Shown piece after piece: positions 1 to 10,996 of a stretch of 64,000 nucleotides of DNA. How positions within the stretch are numbered: the stretch's first letter is position 1; every line of letters begins with the position of its first letter. The notes under the pieces are model-generated. The model saw only the letters and a program-made list of their open reading frames with translations. It was not told the origin of the DNA and ran no database searches. The stretch lies in assembly GCA_963971285.1 (NCBI GenBank), contig OZ020245.1, positions 18,614,983-18,678,982 of the forward strand, in the 5' to 3' direction. Made by a program: the position numbers and the translations under genes. Source of the DNA: Astropecten irregularis. Lineage: Eukaryota > Echinodermata > Asteroidea > Paxillosida > Astropectinidae.

Positions 1-756
1 CTTACTTTGGGGAGAGAGGTAGAGTTGCCGGTTGACCTCATCTTCGGCTGTCCAGAGGAGCCAACCGAGATCACAAACTACGCTTTTGAGCTCCGTGAAA
101 GGATGTGCGCTGCACACGAACGGGCAAGGACTAGCCTCAAAAAGGCTGCAGTACAGCAAAAGCGGAACTATGATGTGCCCAGCCAACAGAAACGGTTTGC
201 CCCCGGCACAGCAGTGATGCTATCTGTAGAGGCAAAAACTGTAGGGTTATCCCCTAAACTCCAGCCCAGGTGGGACGGACCATACATCGTAACTGAAGCT
301 GTAAACGATGTCAACGTGAGGATCCAGAAGGGGAAGCGGTATAAGTGCAAAATTGTGCACATAGATCGCCTCAAACGCTTCGAAGGGGATGTGGACAAGG
401 CCTGGTGGGACAAGTTAATTCAGGTCCCACTTCCAGTACACGCTGCCGATTGCCATGAACCGGACACCTTTGACACTGCTGATGGGCTACCACAGCCCCA
501 AACCCCTCCAGTTCACTGTGATAAAGAGGTTACGCCACAATCTCCTAGCAGCGGAGAACGATGCCTTGAAAAACAACTACCAGGCGACGGTAATCAGGCA
601 CCAGAGCCCATACGGCATGAGGAAGCAGCTGAAGATGATACAGCTTCTGACAACGTAAAGTGTCCCACTCTGCCACAGGATGGCGTAGATAGACCAAGAC
701 AGCGGAATCCACCGAAACGTTTCGGAGAATGGGTCAAATCGCTCAACCAACATTAA
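1..756 (+). CDS. Retrotransposon pol polyprotein, integrase C-terminal region (partial)
   Basis: The frame is open from the left edge and ends with TAA at 754-756. The protein carries the end of the integrase core followed by a GPY/F-type module: the segment PRWDGPYIV and, downstream, KIVHIDRLKRF, the usual small DNA/chromatin-binding fold at the C-terminus of Ty3/gypsy integrases. A long hydrophilic, Pro- and Glu-rich tail of about 120 residues follows. Integrase inserts the cDNA copy into host chromatin. No internal stop is present in the visible part, so this copy may be young. The true start lies left of the window. The family assignment is confident; the clade is not determined. Confidence 0.85.
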   Translation, partial: LTLGREVELPVDLIFGCPEEPTEITNYAFELRERMCAAHERARTSLKKAAVQQKRNYDVPSQQKRFAPGTAVMLSVEAKTVGLSPKLQPRWDGPYIVTEAVNDVNVRIQKGKRYKCKIVHIDRLKRFEGDVDKAWWDKLIQVPLPVHAADCHEPDTFDTADGLPQPQTPPVHCDKEVTPQSPSSGERCLEKQLPGDGNQAPEPIRHEEAAEDDTASDNVKCPTLPQDGVDRPRQRNPPKRFGEWVKSLNQH

Positions 757-814
757 GCAGCTTTGTTATCAGGCAGTAACCCTCGTTTTGTTTATTTGTT
801 ATTGACTCCTCCAG

Positions 815-1420
815 ATGCCGAAAAGACACCACTCCATGGATCGGCAATGGAGATCACACGGGAAAGCAAGATCACCGACCCCACCTCACCGATCATGCAG
901 TCCAGCTCCACGACTACAATGTCGAGAGTGCACCCTGATCTTCAGCTCGCAGTCAGCCCTGAACCGTCACGTCACCGAGCAGCATGGGGTGAAAACTAAA
1001 TTCGAATGCCCATTTTGTGAGGGCACAAGCTACACTAGAAAGAACGACTTGGGACGACACCTCACCAATTGCCACTCCTCTATGAAAGGAACACCTCCAG
1101 CAACAGAGAAGGAGAAGACACCGCGTGCATCCCCGGAGAGAGCTCAGAGTGTGGAGGTGCCGAAAACACCGGAGATACACACTACTTGTACTCCTGCATT
1201 GTCCTTGCATCCAACGGCTGAGGACATGGATTTTGATGTACCAACAAGAGGTTCTTCACGGACGTCACCACTGAGACGCGTCACGACAGAGACAACAATG
1301 GAGGGGCGAGTCAGCGAAGGTCGGGTGTTGCGGCGTAGAACCGTAGAGATATACAACGAGGGTAGTCTGGTGATGAAGACCACCACGGAAGACTTCCTGG
1401 ACAAAGGTCTGGAGCATTGA
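815..1420 (+). CDS. Two-C2H2 zinc-finger ORF of the retrotransposon
   Basis: A 201-residue ORF starting at ATG 815, 58 nt after the pol stop and in a different frame. Around residues 35-60 it has CRECTLIFSSQSALNRH, then a second finger CPFCEGTSYTRKNDLGRH, each closed by another His 5 residues on, so both C2H2 zinc ligand sets are intact. The rest is Ser/Thr/Pro- and charge-rich with no membrane segment, so it is not an envelope gene. Position between pol and the LTR suggests an accessory third ORF carried by the element. A nucleic-acid-binding role is likely from the fingers; anything more specific is unknown. It could instead be a captured host zinc-finger gene. Confidence 0.65.
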   Translation: MPKRHHSMDRQWRSHGKARSPTPPHRSCSPAPRLQCRECTLIFSSQSALNRHVTEQHGVKTKFECPFCEGTSYTRKNDLGRHLTNCHSSMKGTPPATEKEKTPRASPERAQSVEVPKTPEIHTTCTPALSLHPTAEDMDFDVPTRGSSRTSPLRRVTTETTMEGRVSEGRVLRRRTVEIYNEGSLVMKTTTEDFLDKGLEH

Positions 1421-1587
1421 CTACCCGGGATGACTTTCATGACCACCTTTTCCGCCCTGTTGCGAACTTTTCTAAACTTTGTTAAAGCTTTGTTTAAAGT
1501 TGCTTGTTTAAAATGTTGAGATGTTGTTCTGTAAGAAATTTGTTTAAACGAATGCGAGACGCATTCTTTCCCCATGGGAGGGGATGA

Positions 1588-1813
1588 TGTAATGTTTGCC
1601 ACAAGGTGGCGCCGTTTGTAAGTAGCAGACAACAGCCGCCGGTTGGTGGCATGAGACTCGCACGTGAAAAGCACATGTGAGATTTAGGGAGACGATATAG
1701 CGATAAGCTACAGGAAGGACGGGTTTCTGAGTTAAGCTAAAAAAAGGAAGAGAAAGACCGGCTAAATAAAGGTTAGTTTACCTTGTGTTTCAATAAAAAC
1801 TGAGATTGTGACA
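1588..1813 (+). repeat. Probable 3' LTR of the gypsy element
   Basis: After a purine run (gggaggggatga) the sequence begins TGTAATGTTT and ends near TTGTGACA at 1813, giving the TG...CA ends expected of an LTR, about 226 bp long. An AATAAA-type signal occurs near 1792, close to the end, in the usual R/U5 zone. Without the 5' LTR the exact borders cannot be confirmed; the start could be 1585. Confidence 0.5.
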
Positions 1814-2832
1814 TGTCTACTTATTTGGCTGTCAACCCGTGGTATTGTAGCTAGGCCTACTGTATTTCACATAAATATTACCGAGGACCCGCAGAGGAAA
1901 ACTCTACAATACTTTACAAAAAATGTCAATAGTCAATGTATTCAATGTGTCAATGTTTCTTTGTTGGGGTGTTTATTTGTTTTTTGTTGGGGTGTTTGTT
2001 TGTTGTTGTTGTTGTTGCTGTTGTTGTTGTTGTTTTTTGTTGTTTTTGGGGCGGCACTATTACGGTGCATTGAACCTCTTGTTCCAGACAGTACCCCATT
2101 CAGTGTATTTCAATGGAAATGACATGTAAGCAATAAGTGAATATTCTCACTCCATGAGTCAAACTAGTGCAATAGATGAGTCGCATCCAGAAGGGGTTAA
2201 GAAAACAAGAAATAACTGTTGTTTTTTATAAATGGATTCACACACATTCCTATTGTGCAAAAATGTTGGTTATTTGAAGTGAAATCAGCTGACCGTGTAC
2301 TTTTGTACATGTAGCACAGAAAGATTACGTTATCCTCGATGTTGATTTAGACTATAGTAGTCATTTTCATTAAAAAACAAAACCACATATTCTCTAGTTC
2401 GTAAAAATATTAAACTTCCCATAGACATTATTAAATACACCAATAACACATTGGAAAACTCTTACATCTGTTTTTGTTTTCCGTTTTACTAGGTCTTTAA
2501 TGTTTAAAAATAATGAAATGATTCTTATTGTTTTATACCATGCCCTCATAAATCAATATCCAACGGATATTTTCTCTTCCATTCCATGTTTCCATTTTAC
2601 AGATTTGTTTTACTAATGCGAGTGCCACCCACCAGTACCATGGAGGCGCTTTTGAACGTTACCCATTCAATGCTACAAATATAAATTAAGTGACATGTGA
2701 TCAAGATTCACCAATCAGATGACAGGGATTTACGTGGGCATGGTTTAAAACTTAATAAATCCCTTTACTGATGTCATGTGAATTAACTTATCTTGTCATT
2801 GAAGTATATGTTGTTATCTTAAACTTTTGCAG
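1814..2832. other. Non-coding stretch before the first visible RBKS exon
   Basis: Contains a (TTG)n microsatellite at about 1985-2047 and otherwise AT-rich sequence. I see no exon with good splice sites that could supply the missing RBKS N-terminus. Two long open frames across the TTG repeat are poly-Leu/poly-Cys artefacts. Confidence 0.6.
1985..2047. repeat. (TTG)n microsatellite
   Basis: Interrupted run of TTG/TTTG units. Confidence 0.85.
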
Positions 2833-5800
2833 ATTTTATAGGAGTAACAAAAGAGGCTGCTACTGGTGCTGCACCAATTACGGTTGATGAAGAAGGTGAA
2901 TAATGCAAGGGTTACTTCAATCATTTAAATGTATAAGGTCAACATCCATGAAGTTTGCTTGCTCATTGTTCCCCTGCTTTAATTAGGACCGTAATTTAGC
3001 ACCTCACTTTTCGTGATGAAAAACATTGCTTACATCAAATCATGCAGTATACCACACAGTCTAACTTATTCTGTAGGTGACGTCACATACATTGTTGCGT
3101 GGATCGGTTCCAAGGGGGATATTTTTTACGTTTTGGTCAAAATTAAGCAGTAAAAAAGCACATAAATTAATATAGTCATTAATTATGTACTAAGCAATCA
3201 TTTTAAAGCACTCACATCCCTTTCCCAAATTTGGTTAAAGTAAACTTAAGAGCCTAGCCAGGTCATGCTGGTTACCGGAGGAATGATGATGCTTCTTTAT
3301 TTTTATTCATTTTGATTTCTTTGATTAGGTCAGAATTCTATCATCATAATCAGTGGAGCAAACTTATTGATGACTCCTTCTGATGCTGAGTTGGCTCTGA
3401 CTAGCATTCCAACTGCTAAAGTTCTTCTATGTCAACTGGAAATCAACCCCAAAACAACCTTAGCTGCAATGAAGGCTGCCCGGAGCAGAGGATGTAAGTC
3501 ACCTTTGTTTAATCTTGATATATTGTATCAATTGGTTTGCGGTAGAATGTGGGTACATTTATGTTGATTTATTACTATTATTATTTTCATAGGTACTACA
3601 GTTTTGAACCCTGCTCCAGCTGTTGCGGATTTGCATGCTGACTTTTTCACGTACTGTGACATTATTTGTCCAAATGAGACAGAGGTATGATGAAACAATA
3701 TTTTCTAGCTTAATTAGGAAATTAAAAGTTAACTAGACATTGTGGTTGTGGGAACAACCACTAGGTGTTCGGGGTCTCATTTCGTAGTGCACTGTTATGT
3801 CATGTGAACATTATGTTGGAACGTATGTGATCAATCGTCCCTCCTAATAATGGCATATTTGAATACACTTAAACTGCGGGACTGAACAAATACTGATCAT
3901 GCTGTACATGTACACTGACTGATGGAGAAAATGGCGTCACCTTTAAATATATATAACATTGTCTGGACAATAACTTCCGGTTAGTTCATCACAAGCAACT
4001 GAACATTTACAGACGTCATTGAATGCATACGATGTAAATATTTTGCAATTTTCACTGATGTACGTCAAGTAATTACTGAGTAAACAATATTTGAATAATT
4101 ACGTCCTTGTCCCCTTTAAAAGAGCATAACTTTCGTACTAGAAGTGTTATGAGAATGTTTGATGGAAGTTCATGGAACGCATGTATGGCATATTGAAATA
4201 CGGTACACTTAAACTGTGTGTCTGAGCAAATACTGTGTACAGTGTATTCGTACATGTACACTGACTGATAGCGTTTAGAAAATGGTGTCACCTTTAAATA
4301 ATGTCAAATTGCCCGGACGATAACTTCCGTTTAGTTAATCACAAACAACTCAAAATTTGCAGAAATTATCGAATGCGTACCATGTAAACAATTTGTAACT
4401 TTCACTGATGTACGCAGAGATGCCAAGTTCAAAATTTTTTCATGAGTGAGATTTTCATGACGCGGCGTCTCATCAGCGCGCGCACATGCGCGAAAGTGAG
4501 GGAGCAGAGCAACCAAGTGGGGGGAGGGGGTGTCCCCCCTCCCATGGTAGGGAGCTTTTAAAAGTTTTTCAATTTTTAGCTCTTAATGGTGCGATCTGGT
4601 GCATACTTAAGTGACCTTTTTCTCTTTTTTTTTTATTTATTTTGAAAAACAAAAGGGAAACAATGCAAATAATGCTACAAATTTAGTGGCGGAAATCTAT
4701 TGTTTACTTTTGGATTACGTAATCACTGTATATCTTTAATATATATATTGCATATATGTTAATTGTTGAGATTCACGTGTTGAGTAACATATGTCAATAT
4801 CAAAATCGTAGGTCATGTGGTTCTCAAGTTATAAAGCACCAAAGTTTTTCCTAAAAACGCAGGTGAATTTGATACCCGATGACGTAGTCATGACGTCATT
4901 GTTCTAGATACAACTTGGCATCAGGACCGAAGTTCCCACCAAGTTTCAGATCAATATCTTGTAACAGTCATATAGAAGTCTTGCAGACAAATTTGGGAAG
5001 AACTTAAAAAAAGGAAAAAAAAAACTCGAACAATAACAATATAGGTGTTCGGCTTGAACCCGAACACCTAAAGAAGAAAGAACAACTTTTTTTGAAAATG
5101 TAATTGGGTCATTCCATGTCAGACCAACGCACTTATGGACCTTAGGTTCTTCAATTTTTACAAAAATTGGTATGCAAGTAGGTATCAATGAATAATGAAT
5201 GCATGCCAATTTCTAGTGGAATCCCTCCACCGTACGCATGTACCTAAAATAATACCTAGATATTTTCATGTTCTGACACTACCTTTTCACAGGACTAAAC
5301 CATAACTCGGTCATAATTCCCTAGACATATGCGAGTTTTGTATCAAAATGACCAAAATTAGATGCTCTAAGTGACACCATCCTAAAATAAAGATTTTTTA
5401 AAGTGGATACCCACTATCGACCTCTGACCCATGACCTTTGACCCAGTTTTACAAAAAAGGATCATTCTGAAATTTCACGAAATAACATCTGCTCGATAGA
5501 ACAGGCCTCCCTCTACAAGATTCCATTAAAAAAAAAATTGGGCACTTGAAAATTGATGATTTTATGACATTTGTTCCGATTGGACTTCTGCGTTTTGTAT
5601 TGTCATTGAATACTGATTTTGCTTTTTTGTTATGGCCACAGGCAGAGATTATGACTGGTCTGCAAGTCAGAAATGTGGAAGAAGCCAAGTTTGCTGCAGT
5701 GACATTGCTTGAAAAAGGCTGTAAAAATGTCCTCATAACATTAGGAAGTCAGGGGTGCTTATTAGCTGCAGCAGATTGTGCAGCGGTACATATTCCAGCT

Positions 5801-6533
5801 CAACATGTGAAAGCTGTCGATACAACTGTGAGTACTACATGTGTTTTGTGCAGTGAGTGAATTTGGTCCAGGATATGTGTGTGCATGAATTTCCATGAAA
5901 ATAGAAAAAGAAATTGATCCACGCTTCAAAGAATTATGACATCAAACTACTATTCATGGTAACACAGCTTGTACCAAACCTTGTGGTATAACCGATTTTG
6001 ATGATCTGGTTTTGACTCGAGTCAGTGACTTGGACTCAAGTCACTGATTTTTGTGACTTATTGCGACATGACTTGACTTATTTGAGCCAAAATGACTTGT
6101 GACTTGACTTGACTTGGAGTCAAAATGACTTGATTTTAACAAAAAAGAATTTTTATCAGGAATATAACATAAGCGTGCTCACAAACTAATCACATGTGGG
6201 ACAAATGGATGCGTACCCCGGTAATCACCAAGTTGAATGCTTGCCTCTGTTTTGAATGAATGGCAGGATTGAATTTGACAGACTGTATAGAAAGAATACT
6301 AATCAATATGATTAATGAAATTGATCGACTTCATAATGCCTGACTGTTTTTGTTTTTAGGGTGCTGGAGACTGCTTTGTCGGTGCATTGGCATATTATCT
6401 GGCTGTGATGCCTGATTTAAAGCTAGAGGAAATGTGTCACAAAGCATCGTATGTTGCATCCATCAGTGTACAATCACCAGGGACTCAGACCAGCTATCCC
6501 ACCGTGAAAGATCTACCAGCCCACTTATTTTGA
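2833..6533 (+). CDS. RBKS: Ribokinase, C-terminal five exons (5' partial)
   Basis: Exons 2833-2895, 3329-3493, 3593-3684, 5642-5827 and 6360-6533 join in phase (phases 1,1,1,0,0) with GT-AG sites and encode about 225 residues. The product transfers phosphate from ATP to D-ribose to give ribose 5-phosphate in the cytosol. Diagnostic pfkB-family segments are present: LNPAPAVADL, CPNETEAEIMTGL, LITLGSQGC, KAVDTTGAGDCFVGALA (the GAGD motif holds the catalytic Asp and the anion hole) and a C-terminus SYPTVKDLPAHLF ending at TGA 6531-6533. Alignment from memory to the human protein of 322 residues says roughly 95 N-terminal residues, with the sugar-binding lid and GGKGAN motif, are missing; they must lie left of the window. 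Intron 3 (about 2 kb) holds a mobile element. Confidence 0.93.
3722..5080. mobile_element. Repeat element in RBKS intron 3 with internal tandem duplication
   Basis: Begins near ACTAGGTGTTCGGGG (about 3761) and ends near CCCGAACACCTA (5057-5068), so the ends are short inverted repeats. Inside, about 3812-4075 and 4160-4410 are diverged direct copies (shared words TACATGTACACTGACTGAT and CACTGATGTACG). A GC-rich patch lies at 4430-4545. The 3' end (AATTTGGGAAGAA, A-rich run, hairpin TAGGTGTTCGG/CCCGAACACCTA) recurs at 9895-10012. No coding capacity is visible. Superfamily not determined. Confidence 0.5.
6005..6145. repeat. GACTT/GACTTG low-complexity repeat
   Basis: Repeated GACTTGACTT and GACTCAAGTC words in RBKS intron 4. 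A similar block lies at 54770-54905 inside another element. Confidence 0.75.
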
Positions 6534-7719
6534 TTTACAAATGTAAGTTGTATATCATTGAATCGTTTGGTTTTGCTCTTCGAAGTTGTCAGTGCAGAAC
6601 AGCTGAAGTAATAAGGCTGTGTCCCAAATATCTGGCTGTGGCCACAAATTACACATGCTCCTATGGCAGCCACTATATGCAATCCAGATGTACAGAAGCC
6701 ATAAAGAGGGAGAAGTGTACAAGTTTCTTTAGGATGTATTCTTTATACCAAACTGACAAATGATAAATATGACCACTGGTAATTACCCTCTTTCATCCCT
6801 CTCCAAATATGCCAAATTGACACAAATAAGGGCTGATAATAATACTGGTAATATACGTGATATAATGCAGACTTAAAACTGAGATGTAAATATGATTGAT
6901 ATGACCTGCATTGTTAAGGTCTCGAGGCTGACCTCGAAGAATCAGTTGAGATTGGCTGGAAGGCCGCCTGTACATTTATTTTTATTATTTTTTTATTCAT
7001 TGAGAACAAAAAATTATCAGGGAAAGTTTCCAAATAATTCCATGAAATTGTTGAAGAAAACTCAAAAGATAATTTATTTGACATCTTATTCTACTTCTGT
7101 CTCTAATCCGAACGAAAAGTTGCTCTTTACTTGAGGCACAACCAAAAGTATGATCAATTTAAATGTTGCATCAACAGATCAAGCGTTTCAGGAATAGCGC
7201 TGTCCCTTATCTAGTTAACATTTTAAATAATCTTTAACATTATTAGTCCTTAATTTTATTTCAATGTCAAATCTTTTATTTCTTTTCAATGTCAAGTGCT
7301 TTTGTTTTAATAATTTTTTTTTTTTTTAATTTGTTGAAATGTTCTATCTTAATCTCAAACTATTACACGTGCAATTCAGTCTTCAGCTGCTAGACATGTT
7401 TTTTTAATAAACCATTTTGAATTGAATTGAATAAATTGAAAATAATTCAATGTAATGACAGAATCCAAAGATAAAGAATAAATAACCTGACAGGCAACAT
7501 ACATTGTGTGCATGCATGTTCGTATTCACAAACATTATGACCAATGCATTGTTGCTTATTTTAATTGTGCAGGCTTACAACAGTAACATACTGTATGGCT
7601 GTGTGGCTGTTTCCATGCTATTGCATCATATCAGCCGAGCTACGTTATTCACGTGACATATCATTGGCTGTCGAGTACAATGATTGCACACGTGAAACAA
7701 TACGTTTCATTTTACTCTT

Positions 7720-8026
7720 TGTCACTACGTACAAACTTCTGATACATGCATGCATGCAAATTATATGCAACGCGGCACATCAGCCAATCAGATCTGTTTT
7801 GAGAACATTTCCGTCTGGATCGTGACAAGGGTGTTGATTGGCAAATTTTGCGCGTCTGCAGCAAGTAGTCTATAGACACACTTGCCATAAGGTACGATAG
7901 TAGAGGCCCCCTGATTAGTCAAAACCTAGAGGCCAGTGTGGGTTGCCTTGCATGATTAATCAGGAAATCTGCACACGTGATAGACGCTCGCTCGCTGTAT
8001 GGCGAGTGCATCTATCACATAGACTA
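7720..8026 (+). mobile_element. MITE family E, copy 1 (left end unclear)
   Basis: Shares GTCACTACGTAC, CGGCACATCAGCCAATCAGA and the right end TATCACATAGACTA with the intact copies at 34300-34655 and 38585-38933. The left terminus is not recognisable, so this copy is truncated or joined to other sequence. Confidence 0.65.
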
Positions 8027-8493
8027 GCCATGGTGGGGTCAGGATTGGGTATTGGCACACAGGTTCTCAAGTTATGGAATCATTCACAGTTAGAGTCAGC
8101 TTTTCATCTCAGTCATGCCGGGTATAAGACCAGTTTTATTACAATTGCCAGCATCTGAAGTTAATAGAATCACAGTGCATCCATTGTGTTAATACCTTCC
8201 TTATACAGTTATATACTTATGGGAAAAAAACCACCTTTGAACACTTACCCCCATACCAAGAGAGATTTTCATTTTGATTTCTATGTTCCTATGTTAAATG
8301 TCAGTTCAAAAGAAAGTATAGTTTGTCTTCCCATATTCACAGTATGTTGTACGTGTTTACATGTATATGTACAAGCTTTTCCAAAATAACTTGACATGAA
8401 CATGATCTTGCTCCTCAGAGCATATTACATGTTGTGTTAACCAGGGTAGAAAAACATGTGAAGAGGTTGAAAATCCCAATCAGAAATCCCCTT

Positions 8494-8847
8494 TTAAAGG
8501 TAATATACTTTGGTTTTTGTAACAGAAATGCAGATTCATGGGCAAACATATCAAGAAGGATACAGTAGCAGTGAAATTTCCAGTCCCCATACGGCATAAC
8601 AGTGCCCACTTTTTGAGAAAACAGTAAAAAGCTTCCACAATATTTAAAAAATCTTTTCACTCGGATTTTTGATCTTACAAAGGTCAAAATTGTGTTCATG
8701 TCAATAGGTTTACTCTTTTCTGGATAAATACAGCAATTCAGGCAGAAAAATGTTAACATCACCATCATCATACCCTGTAAGTTATAGATAAATCCGTGAA
8801 CATTTCTGTTTCGGTATGCTACCAAAGTAATATGATAGAGCCTTTAA
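8494..8847 (+). mobile_element. MITE family B, copy 1
   Basis: Starts TTAAAGGTAATATACTTTGG and ends near CCAAAGTAATATGATAGAGCC-TTTAA, an inverted pair bounded by TTAA. Internal landmarks shared by the family: ACAGATTCATGGGCAAA, CCACTTTTTGAGAAAACAG, TTCTGGATAAATACAG. Confidence 0.8.
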
Positions 8848-9894
8848 ACTGCATTAAAGGGAATGTCAATAATTACTACCGTCTTATATTCCACAAAACA
8901 ATTTTGACTAAAAATTTTAACGTCTCCACAGTAGTTGTGCCGTAACTTGTAGAATCCAGCTTGCTGCCAAGTACCATCTCATCATTCCAGACGATCTCCA
9001 CCAGCACATCATAAAGACCTAATTTTTCTGTGTTCGACAAACAGCACATGCTGCTTCACTGTGGAAAATTAAAAAATCAATGGAAAAAGAACATGAATCA
9101 GATTTGTCAGGGGAGGAGAAGGAAGGGAAATTATATGATTTGATTTTATTTGAAATAAATTGAATTGAATTGATTTTAACTGATTTGTAAACTGCTGAGG
9201 CAGTAGTACTGGGCAGATGAATGTGTCTCACACACTAATCAATAAATATTAACTTCAGAATAGCCACCAGCATAATTGGCTGTCATACATATTACACAAC
9301 TAGTTATGATCTTCAGTCCCCAGACATTTTTTGTTGCAGACACAAAAGTTTATCGTACTGAAAGCATTTGGGTTTCTTTTTTTCATTCAGAGTAACTTTG
9401 CAAGTGTGTCCTGAATTTCAACTCCGGGTAGATTCAATACAAGGAGAATTTGTTGATTTTAAAAATTAATGTTCTTGTGAAAGCCACGGCTGATGTCAGG
9501 CTGTCACTGCATGTATATTATGAATCAGGTAGGTATTCTGTTTACCTATATGATCAAACTTTATAAGAACAAGTTTATCCTTAAGTCGATTGCGCTTTGC
9601 TGTTTTTTCTATTCCCGTTCCTGCTGAACTTCTCAACATAACAAGTATGTTCCTAGAAGAAGAAAACAAAATAAAAAGAAAACATGTCAAATTATTTGAT
9701 GTATCAACTCCTGTCCTTGGTTATGGGCTCTAAATGTCACACTTTTGAGAGTAAAATATGAAAAACCTTGTGGTTTGATCTATTTGAACAATATCACAAT
9801 TTACAAAATCTACTTACTTGCTCTTTGCCACTGAAGACACACGTACGTGTAAGAGGGAAAGGCAAGAGGGAAGAGAAACAAAAATAAAATGTTA

Positions 9895-10012
9895 GAAGTC
9901 CTGCGGACAAGTTTGGGAAGAAGATTAATGAAAAAGAAGTTAAAAAAACAAAAACAAACAATAACAAAGCAATAGGCAGCTGTGTTCGGACTGAACCCCA
10001 ACACCTAAAAAG
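9895..10012. repeat. Repeat 3' end related to the RBKS intron 3 element
   Basis: AAGTTTGGGAAGAAG followed by an A-rich run and an imperfect hairpin GTGTTCGGACTGAACCCCAACAC, matching 4985-5068. Confidence 0.55.
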
Positions 10013-10996
10013 TAAAAAGTATGAACTTGTGTTGGATCCTGTGACCTTGACCTTTAAGTTTTGGTAAGGGGCAATATTGGCAAAGCCAAGGGGGCGAGTT
10101 GCCAGTTGGTAAAGGGGCGAGTCGGTAATCAGGCGGCAGGCCTCAGTCTTTTAAAAGGCGAGTCGGCTAGGAGTAAGACTAGGACTAGTAGGAGTAGGAC
10201 TAGGAATAGCAATATAGCGATCTTATTTATCATGCTTAAACTTTCTCCACTAACTCAGTTACTAACCATACTAACGTTACTTGTTAGTCTAAGACTTAGC
10301 CTAGGCTTAGTTATATCATGGAAGAACTTCCTCCATACCCATGGACATGGTTATTATGACTTATAAATAATCATAATCATGGAGGTATAGACTAACTAGT
10401 AACTAGGCTAGTTAGACCTCCATATCACGGCATCATGTCCATGGGTGTGTTAATAATCAGCATGCTAAGTCTTAAACTTAAAGTTAGAGTAGACCCTATT
10501 TTTATTACGAAATCACCCTGTACTTACATCTACAGAGAGATAGAAACATGGTGGCTGATCTTATGACTGTCAAATGTGGGATAGCAACTTTCTTAGGTAT
10601 CGTCAACAGCTCGCAAGTCAGAATTTGAGCTTTTTAATTTTATCCACTGATTTATTTTCCCATACCGGTAACATTATAGGGCGCCCTCACTTGTCAGTGA
10701 TTTGCCAATGTTCCAGGACGAGTTTGAGGTTGATCTAGTATCCTGCTCAACAGTGTTCAGACATATGAAGAGAGATAGGTCCAGACTATTTTCGATTTTG
10801 TATTGTAATGCCACGTATTCTTAACCTGCGTGTAAATCCATACAAATAAACCGAGACTGCACGGTGGTTCGGATCGAAAGCGTGCTAACATCTGCCATCT
10901 GGATTCTTCAAAAGTAATTCCAGTTCCAAAGTTTAAGGCCTATGCAACACAGAAGTCTTTGTTAGTTTCACATCCACAGTTAGACAGTGTCTTAAA

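Larger units (their letters stand above)
1..1813 (+). mobile_element. Ty3/gypsy LTR retrotransposon, 3' part
   Basis: The window opens inside an LTR retrotransposon lying on the + strand. It contains, in order, the C-terminal end of the pol polyprotein (1-756), a separate zinc-finger ORF (815-1420), an untranslated stretch, a purine-rich tract near 1575-1584 and a probable 3' LTR (about 1588-1813). The 5' LTR, gag and most of pol lie outside the window, so completeness and age cannot be judged. Because RBKS exons begin at 2833 and the first RBKS exons are absent, the element may sit inside an RBKS intron in the sense direction; that placement is an inference. Confidence 0.8.
6534..10996. other. 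Intergenic region between RBKS and TMED10
   Basis: No supported gene. Possible RBKS polyadenylation signals AATAAA occur near 7405 and 7430. The stretch contains two MITE copies listed separately (about 7720-8026 and 8494-8847), a repeat 3' end (9895-10012) and, at 10060-10200, a simple GGGGCGAGT/GGACTAGG-rich patch. The many short open frames are scattered and lack splice or family support. Confidence 0.6.

Noticed and set aside
1144..1674. Minus-strand ORF of 176 residues across the gypsy 3' end
   Set aside because: Overlaps the zinc-finger ORF antisense and the LTR; no recognisable domain.
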